Numbered from the stretch's first letter, positions 1 through 7,443 are shown. The stretch: DNA of 9,068 bases from Hyphomicrobiales bacterium (GCA_028290085.1 JAQGKN010000663.1:1-9068), one strand, 5' to 3'. A program made the numbers and translations. Notes: generated by a model from the sequence alone, not told the origin.

Positions 1-275
1 GGGCTGTCACACTGGGCAGGGTTACCTGTTTGCGAAACCTATGCCAGCCTCGCAGGTGCCGGGTTTCTTAGGCGGATGGAGTCCCAACGAAATTCTGAAC
101 GCCCCCGCGAACTAAAGCTGGTTTGAAGCGCTGGCATGCTGCCCCGATCTGATGGCCGGGGGCTCGGGCCCGAATGGTTTGGGCCAAGTGGGCAAGCTTC
201 CCTAAGGCGGCAATTGCAAGGCTCATGCGACCACACGGTTGCCCGCCGTATCTGTCGAGTAAAATCCGAATGCCA
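1..275. other. Left-edge stretch without a recognisable gene
   Basis: This stretch lies downstream of the 85-aa minus-strand gene and runs to the window edge. Minus-strand reading frames stay open here (for example 39-236 and 68-361). Their translations are rich in Pro, Arg and Ser, match no family I know, start at weak codons, and one overlaps the end of the better-supported gene. I see no tRNA, transposase, clear terminator or inverted-repeat end. A GC-rich block around 150-180 has short complementary runs but no following T-tract. It could be the eroded edge of a neighbouring gene outside the window. Confidence 0.5.
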
Positions 276-533
276 TTAGAGGCTCCCCCGAATGAAGACT
301 TCGCGAATTTCGCAAGGCGGCAGGCATGCGGCTGTGGCCTGCATGAGCGCGCGTTTGGCATCGTCAGCCAGGTCTAGAATTTCCTGGAACACGAGAGCCG
401 GATCGGTCGGATGGATTGCACCCTCGGTGCGGACGCACTCCGCTTCGATGGCCGCAGCGCTCGCGAGGTGAAGCAGCGCACGGCTATATCGAAGCGCAGT
501 CGCCTCCATCACGACAGGGTCGGGAGCGCTCAA
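276..533 (-). CDS. Small helical protein of unknown function, coupled to the RHH gene
   Basis: I do not recognise this 85-aa protein. The chosen start is TTG at 533, whose bases overlap the TGA stop of the RHH gene (TTGA). A GAGG lies 7 nt upstream of that TTG, inside the RHH gene, so translational coupling is likely. An ATG nine codons in (509) is the alternative start but has no clear Shine-Dalgarno. The protein reads as two long amphipathic helices, about residues 7-36 (ending near AECVRTEG) and 46-72 (ALVFQEILDLADDAKRALMQ), then a short tail. It has three Cys and no signal peptide or membrane segment. The position just after a small DNA-binding protein resembles a toxin-antitoxin or plasmid-maintenance pair. 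However, the sequence lacks a recognisable ParE, RelE, PIN or MazF toxin pattern, so that role is only a hypothesis. It is probably a real gene, because of the overlap, the ribosome site and the plausible helical composition. Confidence 0.6.
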   Translation of the reverse strand: MSAPDPVVMEATALRYSRALLHLASAAAIEAECVRTEGAIHPTDPALVFQEILDLADDAKRALMQATAACLPPCEIREVFIRGSL

Positions 534-697
534 TTCGCAACCTCGCGCACGGGCGGGGTGACGTTGAGCTTTTCGCGGAGCAGGCGGCGCAGGGTGGCCG
601 ACATGGGCTCATCCTGCCGTTCTGACTCGCGAATAAGCGCGGCCCGGAGATAAGCGGGCACGCGCACATAGATGACTTCGTGGGAACGTTCGCTCAT
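530..697 (-). CDS. Ribbon-helix-helix (Arc/CopG-like) DNA-binding protein
   Basis: A 55-aa protein, MSERSHEVIYVRVPAYLRAA and onward. It starts at ATG 697 with AGGAG 6 nt upstream, a strong ribosome site. The layout fits the RHH fold: a short strand (EVIYVRVP, residues 7-14), helix A (about 15-27, ending RESERQ), a turn (DEPMS), then helix B (about 33-44, ATLRRLLREKL). RHH proteins bind as dimers, with the strand inserted in the DNA major groove. They usually serve as autorepressors, antitoxins or plasmid copy/partition regulators. Phased repeats and a TATAAT box sit 55-110 bp upstream, consistent with autoregulation. The gene overlaps the next one by four bases. The fold is read by eye from pattern; the subfamily cannot be assigned. 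Confidence 0.75.
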   Translation of the reverse strand: MSERSHEVIYVRVPAYLRAALIRESERQDEPMSATLRRLLREKLNVTPPVREVAN

Positions 698-700
698 CGC

Positions 701-708
701 GGATCTCC
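701..708 (-). promoter_or_regulatory. Ribosome binding site of the RHH gene
   Basis: The minus strand reads AGGAGATC just before the ATG at 697. The AGGAG core is 6-7 nt from the start codon, which fixes this start and supports a gene that is easily missed because it is only 55 codons long. Confidence 0.7.
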
Positions 709-752
709 TAGCTTCTCTAATGAGAATCTAAGCTTTCCGCTTGCTAATGGCA

Positions 753-758
753 ATTATA
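753..758 (-). promoter_or_regulatory. Perfect -10 box (TATAAT) of the RHH operon
   Basis: The minus strand reads GGCAGTATAATTGCC, a perfect TATAAT about 55 bp upstream of the RHH start codon. No good -35 stands at 17 bp. The nearest candidate is TGAACA (784-779), 20 bp upstream and itself inside the phased repeats. A weak -35 covered by operator repeats suits a promoter controlled by a bound regulator. Confidence 0.5.
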
Positions 759-774
759 CTGCCAATGCGATCAT

Positions 775-804
775 GTAGTGTTCAGTAGTGTTCGCACTTG
801 TTCG
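775..804. repeat. Three 10-bp phased direct repeats, probable RHH operator
   Basis: Read on the plus strand, three adjacent 10-mers align exactly: GTAGTGTTCA (775-784), GTAGTGTTCG (785-794) and CACTTGTTCG (795-804). They share TGTTC (GAACA on the minus strand) once per helical turn. A weaker fourth copy, CTCATGTTTG, may follow at 815-824. Repeats at one-turn spacing place the same base contacts on one face of the DNA, as expected for side-by-side RHH dimers. They cover the -35 region of the TATAAT promoter. Plasmid iterons are an alternative, but no rep gene is visible. Confidence 0.55.
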
Positions 805-1115
805 CTGAGTAATGCTCATGTTTGCTCGGGGTATATAATTCGCGCCGTATCATATGAACTTGTCATCAATTTATTTATATTCGGCCTGAACGGAGGAGCT
901 CAAGCTCGGCGATGATGGCCGCAGCCAATGACCACGCGCCAATGTCTGCGTCCGAAATCGCGCACCTAGCGCTCCCTGCGCCGAAGCCCTCCGTGAACTG
1001 CAGCCGATTAGTAATGCGCCGCCGCGAGCTGTAATTGGCGGACGGGCACAGTCTCATGTCCTGCCAAGGCTAACTGCAGCATAAAGAATTCTCGCGGGCT
1101 TCGGCCGCTGGCTTC

Positions 1116-1586
1116 TCACCTTTCTGAGGATGGCCGGCTCAGCACAGCCCGGAGCTGTTCCCGATCCACAGGCTTGGTTAGGATTGGCTCGCGAGATACT
1201 TGGCGCATTCGCTCGAGGTTAGATACATCCCGGTAGGCAGTGACGAAAACGACGCGGCATGGTAGCCGCGCCAAAATCGCTTGGGCCGCTTCCGTGCCCG
1301 TCCTTCCGGCGCCGAGATTAACGTCCATGAGGATCACCTCCGGCTTCATTTCGAACGCTAGCTGTATTGCCTCTTCAGCATCGCGCGCGATCCCAAGGCT
1401 TTCGGCGCCGAGATCCTCAAGCGTCTGCTCTATATCGAGCGCGACGAACAGCTCATCTTCGACAATAAGAACTCGAGTGGGTGTGCTCAATGTTTCTCGA
1501 TCATCGGTCGCAACCAAGTACCGGGGTGGAGCGATACCAGGCCAACACGAGATAGATGTGGTTTCAGAGGGTAAACGGATGATCAA
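1116..1586 (-). CDS. Single-domain response regulator (receiver only)
   Basis: This is a phosphoryl-accepting receiver protein with no output domain, next to its likely partner kinase. Counting from TTG at 1490 (124 aa, the usual stand-alone length), the receiver marks are all present: acidic pair E11-D12 (VLIVEDE), phosphoacceptor D56 (VILMDVNLG), T84 (VVFVTAY) and K106 (ILTKPV). The motif is not the FATGUY signature of alphaproteobacterial stress receivers. The start is uncertain. TTG at 1586 lies 3 nt past the kinase stop and has GGAGGGAG about 6 nt upstream, but it adds 32 residues with no receiver homology. TTG at 1490 fits the family length but has only a weak ribosome site. No in-frame ATG exists. 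With no output domain it probably acts by protein contact or as a phosphate sink. The reading frame is intact, unlike that of the kinase. Confidence 0.85.
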   Translation of the reverse strand: MIIRLPSETTSISCWPGIAPPRYLVATDDRETLSTPTRVLIVEDELFVALDIEQTLEDLGAESLGIARDAEEAIQLAFEMKPEVILMDVNLGAGRTGTEAAQAILARLPCRVVFVTAYRDVSNLERMRQVSREPILTKPVDREQLRAVLSRPSSER

Positions 1587-1589
1587 AAC

Positions 1590-3155
1590 TCACTCCCTCC
1601 ACTCGTCGTCGACCGGAAATGATAGGCAGCACTCAACCCCGCGCGGGTGATAGGTAAAAGTCACCGCGCCACGGAGTTCGTGTCGCGCACTTGCCTGGAT
1701 CAGCTTGTTCCCGAACCCAGTCTTTGTCGGCGGCTTGAGATCGCCCAGGCCATATTCCCGCCAACGGAGCTGAACTTTGGGACCATCGAGGTTCCAGCTT
1801 ATCTCCACAGCGCCGTTGGCCGAAAGTGCCCCATACTTGACGGCGTTGGTTGTGAGCTCGTGGAAAATCATGCTGAGGGCAAGGGATTGCTTCGGTGGAA
1901 CGTGCAGAGGACGCCCATTGACGCGGAGTTGGGACGCGGCGTCGCCGACATGGGGCGCGACAACTTCCGCGATGAGATCCGTCAGCGACGCCGACCGCCA
2001 GTTCCGCTCCGTCAGCAGCTGATACCCGCGAGAAAGGGCATGCAAGCGTGCGGAATAACCCTCTTTGAAAGCTTCGAACGTTGAGGTGCTCCGGGCGGTC
2101 TGATTTGCGATCCCGATCACAACTGCGAGCATGTTTTTAACGCGGTGGTTCATCTCTGCGAGCAGCAATTCTTGGTGCTTCTCGAGCCGTTCGCGACGAC
2201 CAATTTCCTGACGCATGCTTTCTTCGGACGCCCGGCGTTCGAGTACGCGACCCACCTGGTCGCCAAGTGTCCTAACTAGCAGCAACGTGCTTGCGCTTGG
2301 TGGCGTTTTGTCGGCGTTGAAAAACTCGAAAATGGCGGCAATCCGGCCATGCACGAAGAGCGGAAAACCGAAGGCGGACGTGAGCTGCATCGCACGCGCC
2401 TCTTTGGTCCGGGGGTAGGTGGGGTCATCGGGCATTTCCCGCACCCAAACCGGTTCCTGGGCGGCCCAAACGTGACCAGGTAGCCCGATTCCAGGTTCGA
2501 ATATGCTTTGCTCAGTCAACTGCTTGAACGCGGTTTGGGGGTAATCGGTCGGGTGCCAAATTCCGGTTGGATGCAGTTGGATTGGCTGAGCCTCAGACGG
2601 AAGGTAAGCGTGCCCCAAGGGCCATGACGTAAGCTCACAGACTGCGGCCAGACATTCGCGAAGCACTTCGTCGAGCCCGGCCTGGCCAGCGGCCAACGCC
2701 GTAAGCTGCCCGACGAGCGTGGCTTCGCGCGCTTCACGAATGATCATCTCTTCCGTCCGTCGACGATCCGAGATGTCGCGAATGAAGCCGAGGAATTTAA
2801 CTTCGGTGGCAGACCCCACGGGGGTGATCGAGAGTTCAATCGGGAACTCCTCCCCGCCCTTTCTAACGGCCGACAGCTCGATGCGCTTCCGCAGCACGGG
2901 GCCGACACCTTCTGCCTAATAGCGCGCAAGACCCGCCGAATGCGCTTCCCTGTAACGCTCCGTCACAATCATGGTGCCCAAGGGGTGTCCCATGGCTTCA
3001 TCGGCTGTGAACTCGAAGACAGCTTCGGCCTGACCGCTCCAGCCACAAATGACGCCGGAGGCGTTCATTACGACCACGGCGTCCAGCGCCGTGCTCATGA
3101 TGAGCTCAATCGGGTCGAGCGAGCTTTCCACCGGAGGCGGCGCGGGTGCGTTCAT
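1590..3155 (-). pseudogene. HWE-family sensor histidine kinase (PAS-GAF-HWE), interrupted by an amber codon
   Basis: As drawn this is 521 codons from ATG 3155 (MNAPAPPPVESS) to TGA 1590-1592. Codon 80 (2918-2916) is TAG, read in the same frame on both sides, so nothing is shifted. It falls inside the PAS domain (about 19-140) in a segment where relatives read ARYLATGEGPVL; here it is ARY, stop, AEGVGPVL. One T-to-A change from TTG (Leu) would explain it. A GAF domain follows (about 146-308). The kinase core then has LLAEMNHRVKNML with phosphoacceptor His337, the N box HELTTNAVKYG (432 onward), the HWE hallmark WRE (465-467) and G box GFGNKLI. No membrane segment is seen, so it is a cytoplasmic sensor. 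The second part (from GTG 2897) could only give a protein lacking half the PAS and has no clear ribosome site. It partners the response regulator downstream. Readthrough or sequence error are alternatives to true inactivation. Confidence 0.85.
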
Positions 3156-3201
3156 GATCTCGATTCGATGGGAGCAGGTGGAGCCCAAGCATCGCGGCGC
3201 T

Positions 3202-3220
3202 ACCTGCAGCATGCAAGCTT
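3202..3220. other. Polylinker-like cluster of PstI-SphI-HindIII sites
   Basis: Plus-strand ACCTGCAGCATGCAAGCTT has PstI and SphI sites sharing one G, directly followed by HindIII. It equals the pUC-type multiple cloning site segment (ACCTGCAGGCATGCAAGCTT, from memory) minus one G. The flanks on either side do not look like vector. It may be chance or a cloning scar. It sits between the kinase start and the response-regulator scrap. Confidence 0.3.
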
Positions 3221-3273
3221 CGCCTTATGAATGTTGTGTCCCGCGGCCTGCGCGCGTGATTTAGCTAGAGGCT

Positions 3274-3286
3274 CGACCAAAGGTCG
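3274..3286. repeat. Short perfect inverted repeat CGACC-aaa-GGTCG
   Basis: A 5-bp perfect stem with a 3-nt centre lies between the response-regulator remnant and the kinase, about 120 bp upstream of the kinase start. There is no T-tract on either side, so it is not a standard terminator. It could be a small operator or chance. Confidence 0.25.
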
Positions 3287-3341
3287 GACGGGCCGTGGCC
3301 TGGTAGTCTTTGCGCTGTTAGAAGAACCCCTCGCCGGTCCT

Positions 3342-3485
3342 TTATGCACGGGCCTTTGTGATTATCATTTTGAGCTGGGCATCGATCTGAACGAGGCGCT
3401 CGAGAAGCGCTTTCGCCGTCCGAGAGGGTGTGATCAACTATTACGACGTCAGGTCGATTTTCTTTGAGCCATTCGAGCGCCAGGG
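3342..3485 (-). pseudogene. Remnant of a response-regulator receiver domain, frameshifted and truncated
   Basis: The minus strand reads LALALEWLKENRPDVVIVDH and continues TLSDGE, the middle of a receiver domain with the phosphoacceptor Asp at 3435-3433. At an AAA run (3411-3413 on the plus strand) the homology jumps frame and continues ALLERLVQIDAQLKMIITKARA, then TAA at 3344-3342. Removing one base of the run restores one frame. The first third of the receiver is missing at the right, where sequence passes into cusB. The C-terminal part (the Lys loop and last helix) is missing or scrambled. It lies upstream of the kinase on the same strand, so it was probably a further member of that two-component cluster. 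The family call rests on the PDVVIVDHTLSDG pattern and is fairly safe; the exact right boundary is not. Confidence 0.6.
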
Positions 3486-4263
3486 CCAGCCTTTGATGCA
3501 GGTCTATAGCGCAGACCTCCTCGCGCCAGCGGCGCAGTATGTCTCCCAACTCGGGGACCGCAACAATCCGCAAGGGCTGAAAAGCGCGCGGCGGCGTCTT
3601 GAGAATTACGACGTTCCCGACGCGGTCATCGCGCAGATCGAGCGGACGCGCGAAGTACCTGCGACACTGGCCTGGCCGTCGCCGCGCACGGGCATCGTGC
3701 TTGAGCGCACGGCGGTGGATGGCATGAAAGCCTCCGCTGGCGAGTCGCTGTTCCGCCTGGCAGATACTTCTGTGGTGTGGGTGCTGGCGGATATTGCCGA
3801 AAGTGATCTTCCGATGGTCACTGTCGGCCAGCCCGCGACGGTCAGGCCAAGGGGCTCGGCGCAGACTTTTACCGGCCAGGTGGCACTGATCTATCCGTCC
3901 ATCAACAGGGAAACCCGCACTGCCCGATTGCGGATCGAGTTGCCCAATCCGGACGGGGCACTGCTGCCGGATATGTACGCGCAAGTGGAGATTGCCACAG
4001 GCTCCGCAAAGTCCGTCGTCACGGTGGCGGATACCGCCCTGATCGACAGCGGTGACCGGCAGGTTGTCCTTCTCGACAAAGGCGAAGGCCGGTTCGAACC
4101 CCGTGCCGTCAAACCCGGACGCCGGGGCGGCGGGTACGTCGAAATCGCCGAAGGCCTCGCGGAGGGTGACCGGGTGGTTGTCGGCGCTAATTTCCTGATC
4201 GACGCCGAGAGCAACTTGAAGGCCGCCTTGCAGGGACTGACGCCGGGGGGGGCAGGCCAATGA
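3430..4263 (+). pseudogene. cusB: CusB-type RND efflux periplasmic adaptor, 5'-truncated
   Basis: A membrane-fusion protein that would link the CusA pump to an outer-membrane channel and pass Cu(I)/Ag(I). Homology begins near GQPLMQVYSADL (codon 19, about 3484) and runs to the end: the hairpin/lipoyl return (about 25-112, with SPRTGIVLERTAVDGM), the beta-barrel (about 113-190, VVWVLADIAESDLPMVTVGQ and INRETRTARLRIELPNPDG) and the membrane-proximal domain (about 195-265, ending NFLIDAESNLKAAL). Family members are usually near 400 aa. Here the signal peptide, N-terminal metal-binding part and first lipoyl half are absent. The first 17 or so codons, from GTG 3430, are antisense to the receiver remnant and not CusB sequence, so any product would stay in the cytoplasm and be non-functional. 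It has no own promoter or good ribosome site. Its stop overlaps the cusA start (ATGA), and a run of eight G (4245-4252) precedes it. Confidence 0.85.
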
Positions 4264-7200
4264 TCGCCAAACTGATTGCCTGGTCCGCCCGCAACATCGT
4301 GCTGGTGCTGATCGCGACCGTGTTCGCGGCGGCGGCCGGCCTCTATGCGCTGCGGCATCTGCCGCTCGATGCGATCCCTGACCTCTCGGACACGCAGGTA
4401 ATCGTCTACACCGAATATCCCGGTCAGGCTCCGCAGGTGATCGAGGACCAGGTGACGTACCCGCTGACGACGGCAATGCTGACCGTGCCGAAGTCGAAAG
4501 CGGTGCGCGGATTTTCGTTTTTCGGGGTGTCGTTCGTCTACATCATCTTTGAAGACGGGACGGATATCTACTGGGCGCGGAGCCGGGTGCTGGAATATCT
4601 CAACGCGGCAGCCACGCGCCTGCCGGGGGGCGTGACGCCGACGCTCGGGCCCGATGCGACCGGAGTGGGCTGGGTCTACCAGTATGCCGTAACGGCGCAG
4701 AACCAGACGCTCGCGGAAACCCGCACCACACAGGACTATGCGCTGCGCTATGGTCTGGCCAAGGCGGAAGGCGCCGCGGAAATCGCCAGTGTCGGCGGCT
4801 TCGTCAAACAATATAACGTCGTCGCTGATCCGCAGCGCATGCGCGATCTTGGCATCACCCTGAACAAGCTGCGGGAGGCGATCCGCACCAGCAACACAGA
4901 TGTCGGCGGCCGGACGCTCGAACTCTCAGGCTTCGAGTTTATCGTGCGCGGCAAAGGCTATCTGAGGGGGACGGACGATCTCGGCAACATCGTCCTGAAA
5001 ACCGACAATGGCACACCGGTGTTGCTCAAGGACGTGGCGCGCGTCGAGACGGGACCGGACGAACGGCGGGGCCTTGCCGAGCTGAACGGCGAGGGTGAAG
5101 TTGCAAGCGGAATCGTCCTGCAACGCTTTGGCTCGAACGCCCTCGATGTCATCGACAACGTCAAACAACGTCTCGCGACGTTGATGCCAAGCCGGCCCGC
5201 TGGCACCAAGATCGTCCCGGTCTATGACCGCTCGGACTTGATCGGCTCGGCAATTGAGACGCTGAAACACACCCTGATCGAGGAAAGCATCATCGTCGCG
5301 CTCGTATGTATTGTGTTTCTCCTTCACATCCGCAGCGCGCTCGTGGCGATCCTGATGTTGCCCGTCGGCATCTTGATGGCGTTCGGCGCGATGCGCCTCC
5401 TCGGGCTGGGGGCGACTATCATGAGCCGCGGGGGCATCGCCATAGCGATTGGCGCGCTGATCGACGGTGCCATCGTCATGATCGAAAACGCGCACAAGCA
5501 TCTGGAACGCGCCGCGCCCGGCAGACGGCGCGCTGACATCCTGATCGAGGCCGCCAGCGAAGTGGGGCCGTCGCTGTTTTTCAGCCTGCTGATCATCACC
5601 GTATCGTTCATGCCGATCTTCACGCTTGAATCGCAGGAAGGACGCCTGTTCGGACCATTGGCCTTTACCAAGACCTTTTCGATGGCGGCTGCCGCCATCC
5701 TGTCGATCACTTTGGTGCCCGTCCTGATGCTCCTGTTCGTGCTGGGCAAAATCATCGCCGAGCACCGGAATCCGATCAACCGGGCCCTCATCTGGGTCCT
5801 ACCGGCCTCTGATCCGGGGCGTTTTGAAGGCGAAGGCCGTGACCATTGTGCTGGCCCTGGTGGTGCTCGCAGTCAGCGCCTGGCCCGCGCGGCAGCTCGG
5901 AACGGAATTCATGCCGACGCTAAATGAAGGCACGCTGCTCTTCATGCCGACGACGCTGCCGGGCATTTCCGTCACCGCGGCTGGTCAGTTGCTGCAAACC
6001 CAGGACCGGATCATCAAAAGCTTTCCTGAAGTTGAATCCGTCTACGGCAAGGCGGGCCGCGCCAATACTTCGACCGATCCGGCCCCGAGCGAGATGTTCG
6101 AGACCGTGATCAATCTCAAACCGAAGGCGCAATGGCGACCGGGCGTGACGACGGACAGCCTGACGGCGGAGATGGATAAGGCCCTGCAATTTCCAGGAGT
6201 GTCGAATGCCTGGACCATGCCGATCAAGGCCCGCACCGACATGCTGGCGACGGGCATACGCACTCCAGTCGGCATCAAGGTGCTGGGTAGGGACCTTGGC
6301 GAGATGGAAAAAGCGGCGCGCGAGATCGAAGCTGTTGTCCGCAATGTCCCTGGCACCTCAAGCGCATATGCCGAGCGTGTCACTGGCGGCTATTACATCG
6401 ACGTAGTCCCGGATCGGGAGGGGCTGGCGCGCTACGGGCTCACAGTCGGCGATCTGCAAGACACGATTTCCATGGCGCTCGGCGGCGACGCCGTGACAAC
6501 GACGGTGGAAGGCCGAGAGAGATACACCGTCAATGTCCGCTATCCACGTGATCTGCGTAATGATCCGCAGGCTATCGCCCGCAACGTGCTGATCTCGATG
6601 CCGGGCGGTGGCACGGTGCCCCTTGGCGCCGTCGCCGCTGTGCAGTTCGCCAGGGGACCGACTTCCATCCGCACCGAAAATGGTCAGCTGGCGCTCTACA
6701 TCTTCGTCGATATGCATGACCGCGACCTCGGCGGCTATGTCGCCGACGCGCAGAAGGCTGTCGCCGATAACGTGCATTTTCCGCCGGGCACCTATGTGCA
6801 GTGGAGCGGTCAGTTCGAATATCTCGAGCGGGCGACCGCGAAGCTGAAAATAGTGGTGCCGGTGACACTGCTGATCATCTTCCTGCTGCTCTACCTTAAT
6901 TTCGGCAGGTTGACGGAAACCCTGATTGTCATGCTGTCGCTGCCCTTCGCTCTCGTCGGCGGCCTCTGGCTGATGTGGTGGCTCGGCTTCAACATGTCGG
7001 TCGCGGTGGTGGTCGGCTTCATTGCCCTAGCGGGCGTTGCGGCAGAAACCGGCGTCGTCATGCTGATGTATCTCGACCAGGCCCTGACCGAAATCCGCGC
7101 CAAACGGAACGAGGCTGGTCACGTCTTCAGCCGTGCGGACCTTGATGACGCGATCATGCTTGGTGCGGTCGAACGCGTGCGGCCGAAAATGATGACGGTC

Positions 7201-7431
7201 GTTGCGATCATGGCCGGGCTGATTCCGATCCTCTGGAGCACAGGCACCGGCTCGGAAGTGATGCATCGGATCGCCGTGCCGATGATTGGCGGCATGGTGT
7301 CATCGACCCTGCTGACCCTGATCGTCATCCCGGCGATCTATGCCCTGGTCAAGGGATGGGGCCTGCCGAAAGGCAGCACATTGAACGCCGTGAACAGTGC
7401 ATTGATCGGCAAAACATCGCCGGCCGAATAA
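4260..7431 (+). pseudogene. cusA: CusA-type Cu(I)/Ag(I) RND efflux pump, full length with a +1 frameshift
   Basis: An inner-membrane proton-driven pump exporting Cu(I)/Ag(I). ATG 4260 overlaps the cusB stop. The first frame is open to 5927, but homology leaves it after Val513 (GTC 5796-5798). One extra C (5798/5799) shifts the frame, and homology resumes as YRPLIRGVLKAKAVT at 5800. Removing it gives 1056 aa, normal for CusA. Corrected features: TM1 (about 10-30), porter domain (35-330), TM2-TM6 (about 335-500) with DGAIVMIEN carrying Asp402, second porter domain, and TM8-TM12 with Glu929 (GVAAETGVVMLMY) and Lys976 (RVRPKMMTV), the proton-relay set. Met562, Met612 and Met661 are spaced 50 and 49 apart, exactly like the E. 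coli CusA triad M573/M623/M672, so Cu/Ag is the likely substrate. The second half alone (from TTG 5824) has no ribosome site and cannot form a pump. Single-base sequencing error is an alternative. Confidence 0.9.
5796..5801 (+). other. Frameshift site in cusA (extra C)
   Basis: Sequence GTCCTA: with one C removed it reads GTC TAC CGG, giving the expected W-V-Y-R-P-L-I-R. No long homopolymer, slippery heptamer or following hairpin stands out, so a mutation or sequencing error fits better than programmed frameshifting. Confidence 0.75.
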
Positions 7432-7432
7432 T

Positions 7433-7437
7433 GGAGG
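7433..7437 (+). promoter_or_regulatory. Ribosome binding site of the Met-rich peptide
   Basis: GGAGG begins two bases after the cusA stop (TAA 7429-7431) and sits 6 nt before ATG 7444. This near-ideal site is the main proof that the 40-codon frame is a gene. Confidence 0.8.
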
Positions 7438-7443
7438 CAGACC

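Larger units (their letters stand above)
698..1115. other. Intergenic region between RHH operon and response regulator
   Basis: Both flanking units are on the minus strand: the response regulator ends at the right side and the RHH operon begins at the left. Besides the ribosome site, promoter and repeats listed separately, there is an AT-rich patch (about 831-882), including a plus-strand TATAAT at 834-839 without a -35. A 40-codon plus-strand frame (912-1034) has GGAGGAG upstream, but its 14-nt spacing is too long. A 60-codon minus-strand frame (875-1057) contains FTEGFGAG, faintly like the C-terminal end of some ATPase/TPR proteins. Neither is strong enough to call. The stretch may hold an eroded gene end. 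Confidence 0.5.

Noticed and set aside
834..839. Plus-strand TATAAT as a divergent promoter
   Set aside because: No -35 at a usable distance and no supported plus-strand gene downstream before the response regulator.
1097..1106. GGC-TTCG-GCC hairpin after the response regulator as terminator
   Set aside because: Three base pairs only and no T-tract in the direction of transcription.
3265..4476. 403-codon minus-strand frame over cusB
   Set aside because: Low-complexity Arg/His/Pro-rich shadow of the cusB/cusA codons. Only its upstream-most segment (about 3400-3485) has real homology, reported as the receiver remnant.
3891..5765. Long minus-strand frames over cusA (306 and 279 codons)
   Set aside because: Antisense shadows caused by high GC at third positions; His/Asp/Arg-rich with no domain, and the plus strand is clearly CusA.
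5796..5830. Programmed ribosomal frameshift in cusA
   Set aside because: No slippery heptamer, stop-codon pausing site or stimulatory hairpin, and CusA proteins are not known to use recoding.
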